Source of the DNA: Botryllus schlosseri
Lineage: Eukaryota > Chordata > Ascidiacea > Stolidobranchia > Styelidae
Assembly: GCA_000444245.1 (NCBI GenBank)
Contig: ATSW01006927.1
Location: forward strand, 1 to 21,961
Direction: 5' to 3'
DNA length: 21,961 nucleotides
A program made the translations under genes and the position numbers. Each line of letters begins with the position of its first letter. The first letter of the stretch is position 1. Below the pieces are notes generated by a model. It had not been told where the DNA came from and did not search any database. It saw only the letters and a list, made by a program, of their open reading frames with translations. Positions 8,820 through 20,000 of this stretch are shown piece after piece.

Positions 8820-9473
8820 CCGTGGTTTTTAACCAGTGGGTAGTTTTTCATTATAAAAAGCAGCTTGCCGAATGCGCTGTGAGTTGGTCTGGACCAATGA
8901 TGTATATACCGTATTGAAGCTAGTTGCTTCACATTGTAATTGCCGTTCACCCTATTTATCTCCTGTTTTGGTTATATTTAGTCCTTTCGATCCTTTAGTA
9001 TATTGCCTGTTAGGCTGTTACTCATTTGATTCCAACATACCACTATTCGGCCTGCTTACATTTTTTATATTTATTTACGACGCGAGACTCGAATTTAACA
9101 ATACTCCATCAATGCAGCTGACGGGATGATCCGCGGGAATCCCTAAGGATCGTACTATCGCTGCAGCATGTATTATATTTTTATTGCAATTTTGTTCAAT
9201 AAAACTGTCAGTCTGTCTGTATATATATACATTATGATGTGTGTATTGATCGAAGGTGCTGACCTTCTATCTAGCAACCAGCTTCCCAAATTTATATATA
9301 GGCCGCGACTAAGTCTCAGCTAAGGTGCTGAGAGCTTCCCAAATTGGCCGAGAGCAGATCTTGGGCGTAGGTGAGCTCTTTTTCGTACTCGCCTTACCAC
9401 ACTTCGAAGTGGGTCGAGTAACATTTTCAAACGAGAAACTGAGTCCCGACCATAAAACAGTTGCAAACCACTG
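8820..9473. mobile_element. Likely hAT-type DNA transposon remnant
   Basis: The left end CCGTGGTTTTTAACCAGTGG and the right end (reverse complement CAGTGGTTTGCAACTG) resemble hAT terminal repeats. The right subterminal region has GTGGGTCGAGTAAC and GAGTCCCGACCATAAAA, which is also typical of hAT. The candidate 8-bp target duplications CTTCGGAA and TTTCAGGT match at only four positions, so the boundaries are uncertain. No transposase is visible. Confidence 0.5.
9100..9232 (+). repeat. Possible retroposon 3' tail followed by CTGT/TA microsatellite
   Basis: A GC-rich run (TGATCCGCGGGAATCCC near 9127) leads to TTCAATAAAACTGTC and then CTGTCTGT and TATATATA. A polyadenylation-like signal followed by a short simple repeat is the usual look of a LINE or SINE 3' end. 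The family is not recognised. Confidence 0.3.
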
Positions 9474-9480
9474 TTTCAGG

Positions 9481-10105
9481 TCAATCAATCAATCATGTTT
9501 ATTAATATTTTCATCGTTTCAAAACATCACAAGACTGCGATACGTAATGAAAAGATAGGAAGGTGTCGAAACAACTTGGAGTAGCCTTAAGATCAGACAC
9601 CCACTTTAGTCTAGGCGAAGTAAATAAGAGGCATGCACACTGAATGAAAAGTAATGCGGAGAAGAATATAAGACGCAAGCGACAAAATGAGGTGGCATGT
9701 GGCGGAGGGCGAGGTCAATGTTAGGTCGTGGTCAGGTAATCCTGAAGACTGGCTAGTATTGATTTAGAAGAAATTGCTTGTATTTCGACTTGCATACGGA
9801 CATGCTCGACGACTGTCGGATAGCCGGCGAGATGCTGTTCCACAATTGGGGTCCGGCATACTTGATAGAGCAATGCGTTTTCTTGTATTCAGTTCTGAGC
9901 ATTTATGGTAGTTGTTCTTCGTTGACGCGCGCGCGTACTTGTGCGCTTTTGTCTCCGAGGTGAAGTAGTCNTTGAAATTTGAGGGACNTTGANCGCAATG
10001 GAACTGANACATAANCTNGGCAATTTCTAGCTTCCTCATATCTTCTAAGTTTAGAACANCAAATCTTTTGAGAAGCGATTTATCAGTTGCANATCCAGGC
10101 CCCNG
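9481..10105 (-). mobile_element. 5'-truncated LINE, reverse-transcriptase C-terminus and 3' tail
   Basis: On the - strand the element ends in ATTGATTGATTGA (9481-9493), a tail typical of CR1/L2/Rex-like LINEs, after a 3'UTR. The coding end reads GPQLWNSISPAIRQSSSMSV then CKSKYKQFLLNQY, with the stop at 9753-9755. This is the GPxLWNSLPxxIR signature of LINE reverse-transcriptase proteins. Further upstream another frame reads LEDMRKLEIA...QFHC then DYFTSETKAHKY, so at least one frameshift separates the two parts. Nine ambiguous bases fall between 9971 and 10104. The 5' end is lost near 10105. Confidence 0.85.
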
Positions 10106-10989
10106 TGGACTTTGGCAACGTATATAATATTAATCGATAGGAATGAATATTCAATAAAAATATGAAAAATTAAAGCTTTTGTTGAAGATATCTACAAGTA
10201 CTAATAATGCATTATCGATGCTTTGTTTTGAAATCTGATTAATCTCTACTCCTCAGTGGTGGAAGAATGGATAGGAATATTAACCGGATTCGAAGAAGTA
10301 CATACCCGGAAGAGCTCGAGGAAATAAGAAATGTAGAGGGCTAACTGTGGAGGTTGTCATTGTTCCGATAATTGATATTTTATTTGTGATCTGACATCTG
10401 ACTGATTGTGCTCGGATACGGGAAAAGTCTCTACATATTTAGGGCCAGGTATATCGGATATCATGGTTATGAGGACTAGATTCTGCGCTTGTCAAAATTC
10501 GATAGAATGTAGACTGCAGTTATCAATACGTTACCGCGTCCCGATTTATATAGGCTTATACGATACAGATACAGTATAATAATACGATGTACCGCCGTAC
10601 CCGTAATGCACTTTCTAGTCACGGACTATTTCTTGTACGGTACGTAGACTGTCACCATTTTCCCGATGAAAACTACGTGATTCCTGTACAATTATTGGTA
10701 AATCATGAAATTGATACAAACTTAACGTGATTACGTGAATACCCACCCGGCCACCCCTATTACATTTGAAGTTGACCTTTGGTCCGGACCAGCGCCACAC
10801 GAACGCAGTCTTATTGTAAATCTGTCCAGCGAGAAATATATATGTGTTTGTAAAAGGTTAAGCTCCATATTTTTATCAATACCATATTGAAAATTGTTCT
10901 ATAAATCACTCTGGTCTAGTCTAATGAAAATACTTTCATGTTTTCGGCAGGTAACATCAGTAAACGTATTTTAGTTATTGTTAAGCAAC
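10106..10989. other. Region upstream of KCMF1, presumed promoter and 5'UTR
   Basis: AT-rich, with no confident TATA or CpG signal and no sustained coding frame. The strongest local signal is an acceptor-like TTTTCGGCAG at 10941-10950. Confidence 0.55.
10951..10989 (+). other. Possible 5'UTR segment of KCMF1
   Basis: CATGTTTTCGGCAG at 10937-10950 resembles a splice acceptor. The 39 bases from there to the ATG could be the end of a 5'UTR exon. The same spot, CAG before GTAACA, could also act as a donor, so this is tentative. Confidence 0.25.
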
Positions 10990-11005
10990 ATGTCTCGTCA
11001 CGAAG
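10990..11005 (+). CDS. KCMF1: KCMF1 exon 1: start codon
   Basis: ATG TCT CGT CAC GAA G, then donor GTAAG. It encodes MSRHE plus the first base of Gly. The protein start is fixed by near-identity to human KCMF1 (MSRHEGVSCD). The following intron is only 64 bases. Confidence 0.95.
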
Positions 11006-14000
11006 GTAAGATGGACTGCTTATCTTGTTTGCTTGGTGCATAATCTGGAATTACACCTTTCATTTCTAGGTGTAAGCTGCGACAACTGCTTAACCAGTAA
11101 CTTTCAAGAAAAACGCTTCAAATGCCTAACGTGTTACGATTACGATCTCTGTGAAATATGTTTCGAAAACAAAGTCAGCACTTCGCGCCATTTATCGTCG
11201 CACCCGATGCAGTGCATTCTAACAAAAAGAGATTTCGGTGAGTCACAAAACACAATTGTTACCGATAAATTCATTTGTGCTCGAATACAGCGAGTATAGC
11301 TCTCCTGTTATATATGCTAATCTGTAATCCTGAATTTTGTTTCTGAACCAAGGTTTGACTGTGTGTTTTATCTGGATAGTTTGAAATTCCACTGAATTCT
11401 GTCTGGGTGTTTTGATTTTGATGGCGATGTGAAAATTGTGTTATTTATTGAATACACAATCTGTATACGGCATCCTTCTATAGGTCTTGTGAATCCTTCA
11501 TATTCGAATTCACTTTGAAAAAGCAAAACAGTTTTCTTGGTACAACATGGCAATTCATTGTGACCTAGAATGCGTCATTAATTTTTATGCTTTCGTAGAA
11601 TTTTAATTCCAACTGTCTTCGTTACGCGATAGTGGATCCTTGACATCACGATTCTGTTGAATGGCCTATATTTTGTCCCCAAAAAGATACGACTGTCAAT
11701 GTTACCGACTTTTCATTCTGGATGCGCCTCTTTGACAGTGACTGGTTGGCCACACCTGCTCTAGGCCTCTTACAAAGTTAGTTTTAAAAGTAAGATATCT
11801 GGTCTAGTTGCATATTCCAATTGCTAAGAATCTCAGATGAAGTGGCATCAACCCGTCACCTCTTTTGAAACCCTAGCCCAGAAAAACAGCTCGGGTAAAG
11901 CTTTCAAAAAGTTTGTTGAATAAAGCCCCACTTAAAATGACATTATGATTGCTGAGTAAGACATCTGATGTAGAGCATAAAATATGTTTTTTTTCTGAAG
12001 TTGGTCTTCGTATCTCTTTTTACAACCCCGCTGATTTCACACAGATCTCTTCTATGGAGGTGAAGGCACGACTATGGATGATCCACCTGCTTTGACCTGT
12101 CCTATTTGTGGGAAACTTGGATTTACTGTAACGAACTTACAAGAACACGTGAACTCGCAGCATTTGGACACATCTACCGAAGTTGTAAGCTCATCTCATA
12201 TTTCCGATCAAGCCTGAGCAATCGCAGAGTTATTATATTATTAGTGAATATATTGTGGTTTGTGACGACTCATAATTCTTAATTTGTATGCTGTTATTTC
12301 TAAAATTGATGTCAGTGACAACTCGCGTTATTTATCATAGCTCACCAGAGTTAGGGATTATCCAATAGATCAGCGTTTCTTAACCTTGTCGCCAGCGCCC
12401 CCCCCAAGGTACGATTGCCTTCAAGATGCCTTGAAGCTTAAAATGGTCAAAATGATTAATTAAATATGTTCGTATTTGATAGCTACAAACTTAAATTTTC
12501 AGAGTATTTGTTCATCGTATCATAGAGGATACTGTTTAGTGTTGTGACCAGGAACTTTAGATAATATGGCTGGCTTTGTTTGGAATGCATTCATGTTAAA
12601 GGTAAATAACTGGGACCTGGGTGCAGTTCTAAATTCAATGTGAGCAAAGATCTTTATCACTATCTGAGTTGATTTACTAATCACAGAAGGCGATAAAACA
12701 AAAACTCAATACAATTAACACTCCCGTATCCCGGTTGCAGAGATGAATTCGGGATGTGTACACTGGATTCGAACCAGATAAAAATTGCATAGTAGACACT
12801 TGACCGCAGAGTGTAGCATGTTGAAAATAATGGTGGAATGTCTCTTCTGAAATTGTTTTTTTTTGGCTTTGTTTGAAATGATTGCTGAATGTCTTTTTAA
12901 TGATGCATTTCATGGCATATCGGTATAAATCTAGGTTTCAGTTCCTGTTTTGCCTGTGAATTGGAATTGAGGTTTTTAAACTGCGGGGCACACCCCGCTT
13001 AGAGGTGTGTGAAAACTTTCAAGTGCCGTCATGACTAAAGATTGGAACACATAATTATTGGCAGTTGTGTGCGGAAGTATGAATACAGCAATTCATCAAT
13101 GTAGCCTACATCAATTATTTTTAGTATAGCCAACTCAGCAATTTTTGATACGTTGAACTCGAGTGTGTCGGCTTCATGAACTGTTATGTCATAAAACTGG
13201 CGAAACCGGTAAAATATAGTGGGTACTATAAGTACAGCAAAAAAAGGAATCTGCTATTTGATTTCCTGGGGTACGGCAAGAAATAAAAACCTGACTGAAA
13301 TTTGTGCCCGTCACCAAGGGGAGCACGTTTCAGTTGGAGGACCGCTGAAATCAATTTAAGTTAAGTTAATTGGGGGATGGTACGGTTTTCGTGTTGTTAT
13401 CTTTCTATTTGCATGCTGTACATTTTGATTTGGTAGATCATTAACATCTGTCTATCTATATATATATATCTATATTGATGCATCAGCACTTATGACTCGT
13501 TCAGCAAATTTCCTTAGTTTAGCAAAGTTTCTTACCACGCTATATCTACGAAAGTTCCCTATTCAATTTATGCCTCCTATACACACTAATATCGATAACC
13601 ACCAAATTCAACTTGTACTCTTTTCATTTTTCAAAGGTGTGCCCCATTTGCGCCGCGATACCGGCAGGAGAACCAAACCACGTCACAGATGACTTTGCCA
13701 CTCATCTCGCCATCGAGCACAACACCAGCCACCGTTCCCACATCGAAGACCCGATAGGCGCAGGGAGACAAAACATGAGAAGTATGCTGTCCAGTGTCCA
13801 TGCGTTCGATATATACGAGACGTTGAAATAATCACTCGCAGTGGGAGTGTACTGGTGTGTTGGTGATAGTAAAGCTTTGTTTTCCGTCTTCAGGGTTTGT
13901 AGACTTATAACTACTCACGTGTAGATTGCACAACTATGTGTAGCGATTTGAAAACGAGTAAATTGAACGTAAATTATTTCATGGAAGTTATTATCGACCT

Positions 14001-17000
14001 AAGCAAATTTTAAACTTGTACAACTACACACCTACATCAATGCTAACAATAGTTCAGTGGCCTTGGTGTAAATGGTAATGTGAAGTGGTCAATAATCGAA
14101 GTTCTGTTAACAACCCTATGAGGGCTAAAGCCCAGTGCTTGGTGGCGGCCTGATACAGCGCTGTTTTAATCATGGACAGGGGTATGAGAAATTATTACAG
14201 CTTGAGGGGTAACGCCGCAAAAAAAGGTTCATAAACATGGACCTGATTATGCGACACCTTTACCAAATGGACTTTGGTTTTTGTCCTTTTTATGTTCTAT
14301 TTCCACCTGTAACTTGGTATAAATTCACGGCTCTGCTTCTAATTGTGTGGCAACAATGACTACTTTGACCCCTTCTGTCGTTTAAGCACCAGTGACTGGT
14401 ATTTGATACAAACCTCCACTACCTCGCATTGTCATTTTTCTAGGGATGTTCCATCCGGGGCGCGGGATACGCGGACCTCGGCACCACCGTAACGGAAACA
14501 CCGGGATGCATTTTTCCAGCGGTCCATCCAGTCTAGTTCCTGGGTTCAGCGCGGTTTCTAACGCGGCGGCGACGGCTCTGCCGCAATCTAGAGAACCGTT
14601 TTCCGACCCTATCGCAGGTTTGTGAANTGTTTTGTGTTGAATGTCGTAGGTGTATCGTGAAGTTGTTATCAATCTTCGAGATGTGTGTTGCTTTTTGGAA
14701 GGTTGCTCTGCTAGCAGTCTGAGTTGACTTTTCTTGTGTTTTTTGTCTTCGTCTTGGTGTCCATATTTTTTCAGAGTCATAATTACTTCTACTTATCTGT
14801 AGTACTCGAGTAGGTTTTTCCCGCTTGCATTACTCACTTCCGTAGTCCAAGTAGTTCCACTTCTACTAAACAGTTTTTTTAGAAAAAACCGATTTGTTTT
14901 TACACTTTGGATTTTGGGTGGTAGAGAGTAGTTTGGAATATGATTGCATCCTTGACAAAATAACTCAGGTATCAAGAAACTCAATATAAACTGGCTCGTA
15001 ACTTGAATGGCTGACTTATTTTGGCTTACATTAGTGTAAATGCAGTTTTTACCTGACTTTACTGTCGTGGTTATTTATTCTTTCATGCAAAAATGCTGTA
15101 CTGGCACGATAAAACCATGAAGATTGTTATCATGGTATCACATGGGGTCTTTGGCTTATCTGGTATCTTGCTCAACACTAATAAGCTTGATAAGCGATGG
15201 CCCAACTCTGAGCACAGGCCCGCGTCACGATTTATGTGTCCAGCCAGAATTCTAGATGTGACCTTCATTGCAATTGCAAGCCGGGCTATGCCCAAATCCG
15301 ATGACATATTTTAGCTGTGCTAAATCAGCGGCAGCAGATTAATTACATCTGTCCTTTGAAGGTAGTTAAGCTGCCGATTTATCTCACACTGAAAATAAGA
15401 GTGACGCCACTTCTCTTATGCAATACATCATTGTATTGTGTCGGTCAGAGACTTATTTGGTGATGTGATGTTCCACTTTAATCTCCTCTGGTGAACGGTT
15501 GACCCCTCATCCTTGAACCGGCGTTGACACGTGCTTTTTCATTTTCACCAGAGCTACTATCTCAATTGAGCGGAGTGAGACGCAGTGCCCAGCAGCTGCA
15601 ACAGAACGTGTCAACATCGTCGCAACTGCAGGAGCTGCAGGCGCAACTCCAGTTGGAAAGGCAGAGGGCGTCTATCATAAGACAGCAGGTACCCCTTGTG
15701 TGTTGATATTGTTCATGCGTTATGATGGTGTCGTTGACTGCGTCTTGTGGTGACAGTTAGCTCGGCAAGATGAGTAGAGTATATGATGGAATCATTTTGA
15801 GGTGACTCATGAAATTGTAGGTGTGTATTACTGAGTATTTTTGTGAGATATGATTTCTTCATGCCTGAAGAGCTGCTGTCAGTTCTTTTGAGGAGTTGGC
15901 AACTTTATGATCATCGTAGTCACAATAGAAGTTATCATATTGAGGGTCAACAAGTTCGATATTTGCAATTTGTTGGCTGTGGCTTTATGAAAACCGCGAC
16001 ACCTTCTGGCTTCTGTGTTATACCTAATTGCGACTTTTTGAGGAGCTCACATATTTCAAGGGTCCTATTCCCAGATTTTGATCCATATTGTCTGCCTTGA
16101 CTAGGCCTAAGCAACGCGAGCGAAATCTATGACACCCTTGAAGAGCCGTGGGTCTCTCAGTAGGACTTCAAATTTCATTGGTGCTTTAAAATGCAAGCAT
16201 TTGTTTCCTTTTACGAGTACTTTCGACAATCCAGTAAGCAGTGTGACACATCTTGTAGTTCATTACACCATTCGCAATTTGGAGAATCTGACAAACCAAT
16301 TCTGTTGAGATGTGCTTTTAGTCCGTGATCTCCGGTTTGTAGGCGGAATACAAACAATGGTGTGTGTGTATAAAATAAGGGTGTGATGGTGTTCATTGTT
16401 GAAATGGACTACCGTACCTGATTGATACCCGTCTGCAGCAATCAGAGTTGGATTTTTCGCATCGCCGATAGGGCCAGCGAAAAGGACCCGTTGCTCCTTC
16501 AAATTTTGGATGATGTCATTGCAGTGTCATCTAATCTTGTCATGTCACAATATATCTGTGACTGTGAGATCATATCACATCGGAGACTTCTTCTACACCT
16601 GTACAATTTTGTGCAACATTTCCAATCAAGCAATCTATTGTGGAAGCAACTACTACATATCTCTTTGCAATATATCTGGCTGGTGCTAATGTTCCTGGGT
16701 TTTGATAGGACTTAGACCAGGGGTTCCCAGTGAGGACCCACTGACTCGCCCGTGTTGGCAGTAACGAATATACATATGAGAGCTTCAAAGATCAGAGTGG
16801 AAAAGGGTTGGATGTGAACAGCAGTTGAACATGGGTCAGCAACCTTAAGGAACAGGCAAACACAGTTTTCGATCGAGGGACGTTGCTTGTGTTTGCCCCC
16901 GCAGGTCTGAAAGAGAATGCACGCAATATTCATGAGCTTTGACTCGGTTACGCAACTGAACTCAGACACGCTGGCCTGAGGAAGAGTTATATGTAGGCTA

Positions 17001-20000
17001 CATAATATGATGGGAAACACTGCCAATAGCTCATAATGTCAAAGTGAAGTAATTCAACTGACGTGGGTAGACAGTGGGAGTAATTAGTAGCCCTTCGATT
17101 TAATCATTAGGCCTACCCAAGATGTAGCTCTTGACTTCAAAAAGGTTGGTGACCCGTGACTTAGACCACGATGTCTTGTATTTTCTTGCTGTAGCCATTG
17201 TCATGGTTGCTGTGGTGATGGTCGTTCAGAAATCAGGAATAAAATTTTCCGGGATTAAATTCTCTTCATTCTTGTTTGGCATATATGTACTGTGTTCTTT
17301 TGTGGTCATGATCACACATTTCCAATTCCTTGTTAGCTGTGTTGCTTCCCAATGTACGTCTAATCGCAGTATGTGGTCATCAGTATCAACTGTTCAACAA
17401 CCAAATCAGTAAATTGCGTTGATAGCCTATTTAGTATTGAATGTTTCCATAACAATTGTGCCCTATCCTCTCCAAAACTATTGATGTTGTCTGCTGCATA
17501 ATCAGTGCTAATCAATGAAATCCTATTTCCCCATCTGTTACCTCACTCTATTGGTCACAACTGCACGTGTGAGTTCGGTAGCTACACAATACGATGCTTC
17601 TTAGATTTTCTTGGCAATGACTGTGATTATGATGTCATAATGCATGATTCAGGTTATCAGTCAACTTTCATAGCAAGATTGAGGTGAGCCATTTCAGAAC
17701 AGGGGCAGATATATAGTTGGCGAGGAATTTGTAGTTAGTTGCTAGGAAGGGTAGGTTATGTCATCTAGGAAGAGAACTTTTTCTAGGAGCCTTGCTAGAA
17801 ATCCCAACTCGAATGGGCAAAGTAATGTCGGGAGTACTAGGAGGTGAGTTATTTTGTTGAAGGTGAACTGTCAGTATGGAATTAACTTCAAGGTTATATG
17901 TTTCTAATGTTGTAAGTTCCATAATAGTTTAAATCCTATATTTTATTGTTATCTGTAAATGCAATAGATTGCATAGGGTAAGCCTCTGACAATCACATTG
18001 TTGGTTTGCGGGCGTGAGCTAGGCCTAGGTCGGTTATCCGCCGGATATCATATAGACATACATTATCTGACAAGATGGGAAATGGGATGCCTTATGTCCG
18101 AAGACAGTCGAGTAACACGCAGGTTCCACAGATCACAGGTGAAAGGCCGCCGACCAACCAATGATGAATCCACTCGTCACTACGGCACTTCTTTTAACGG
18201 GCCGGATCAGGATGTCATACCGCTTCCCCCACCCGTACCGCTGCCTTTCACAATTGAGTTGCGGAACATGGTAGCTTTGCAAGGACCTCGGAAAATTAAG
18301 ACTGAAGAAGACACAGTTGAGTGCGGTTGGATTCCGTAGCAGGCAGGGCTGTTACTGTTAGGCATCACTAATCATGGTGACATTACAGGCCTTATTAATA
18401 ATACACCAAAGACAAATTTTTTGTATGTTAGCCAGCTGTAATTCTTTAATCAGTTGCATTCAAATCAAGTTTAATCGCCTCGACTTGTTGGTATGCGAAT
18501 ACAAACTGGAATTTGTATGCAGCATGTGGGTTTCCAACAGATTGTTAAGGTTGTAGTCATGATAATGATTTCCATATTATAGTGAACTCAAAATCTGGGG
18601 TAGGTGTTCCTGCCATTCTGGATAATTTCGACGTTGTTTGGTACATACTGGTGTTATCTGAGTATTGAGTGTTTTGCCTGATAAACGTCTTAGGAAGAAG
18701 CAATTTTCAGTATATTTGTTCTAATGCCTACCGAGCGTGAATGTGGACGTTATGGGGTAGCCAATTTCTGACTGTTCAAACTTGTAACTTTATTTGATTT
18801 TGAAATGTGCATTCAGTCTCTAGTCCAGAGTCTTAAGTGGAGAAATGGTGAAATATAATTCAATTATCCAAATTCAAGTCATTCATGAGAAGTTCTATCA
18901 CCTAGCAGCATGTCACATTTACCTGTCCTGTTGAGGAAGTGTGGATAATGTATCTACTTTTTGCAGTTAATAATTTTGTCTGCCTTTGGAAGTTGGTTTT
19001 AGGCAATCCTTATCACTACGGCAACCAAGTGCTACGTACAGGTTACAAATTGCATGGAGATTACTTGTTCAATTTATGACGCACTACACACTGCAAATCT
19101 CTGGATTAGGACGTGATTGAATATATATCAGGCACTTGGAGATCTGTGTATTCATGTCGTTTTTATCATTTGAGCGGTAGGAATGAAGGTACTTCAGGCG
19201 AAACATTGTGCGCGTTCTTATTGAATCATCGAGCCTAAACCAGTGGTCAGATTCAAATGTTTTGTCAACCTGTTCTATCACATTTATGTCATATTTTTTC
19301 AGCCGGTTCTGTTCCAAAAATTGGTTGACAGTAACCAGTAATATTCACCGGTTCACTGATCTCATAAAGCTTCTTGAGACGGCTCTATAGAACCGGCTGA
19401 ATCTGGCCGCTGGCTGAAACCCTAACCCAAGCATGTAACCAGGGTGGAGTAGTACGTAATCCTTTTCGAAATGAGAGTCTATCCCGGTATCAGCAGTTTT
19501 TTTGTCTGAAATTGTTTGCATGTGTGTAGAATGCATTATAAAGCGTCTGAGCTGTATCTAAGCATTTACCATTCCACTATGTCTGCAGTTTCGTATGAAT
19601 GCTCGGATAGGGCGCACTTTTTGACGGGGCCTTTTTTGCTGTCATCCGCTATTCAGTTTAACCTGCGGTTATATCCCACGCCGATACGTCCTTGGTATGT
19701 TGATGACCTATAGAATAATGTCTGATGATGACGACGGTTGGGATGTTGTTAGCGGTTCTTCCGACGAGACAACGGCGGACGAGGTTGCCACTTCTTTTGC
19801 TACCACCAATCCGGCATTCACCGATGTCTTATTTCAGCTCGATCGTATCCCGGCGAAAATCCAGGCCGGCCAGAGCGCGAAACAGAACGGCCTTCAAGCG
19901 ACGAATAATCAAAACAAGAGTTACGCGACGGCGGCGAAAGGGACTGACAAAGACGCTTCGGCAGCTGTAACGGAAGATGAGGACCCGAGATTGTTATTGT

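Larger units (their letters stand above)
17167..19837 (+). other. KCMF1 intron 6, right part
   Basis: Mostly anonymous AT-rich sequence. It holds two coding-like stretches that I cannot identify (17758-17843 and 17998-18339), a 13-bp hairpin repeat (19298-19401), and an acidic coding-like stretch just before exon 7 (19718-19837). Confidence 0.6.

Noticed and set aside
8872-9129. Open frame of about 85 codons with hydrophobic residues on the + strand
   Set aside because: It lies inside a likely transposon, starts and ends without splice or gene context, and matches no family I know.
13782-13831. Continuation of the KCMF1 exon 4 frame to a TAA as a short isoform end
   Set aside because: The conserved RRMFHPGRG box is restored by splicing to 14444 in phase, so the read-on is best explained as intron.
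16422-16715. Open frame near a TCTGCAG acceptor, considered as a KCMF1 exon between exons 6 and 7
   Set aside because: From that acceptor in the required phase 0 the frame hits a stop after ten codons, and exon 6 joins exon 7 directly with conserved RQQ-L.
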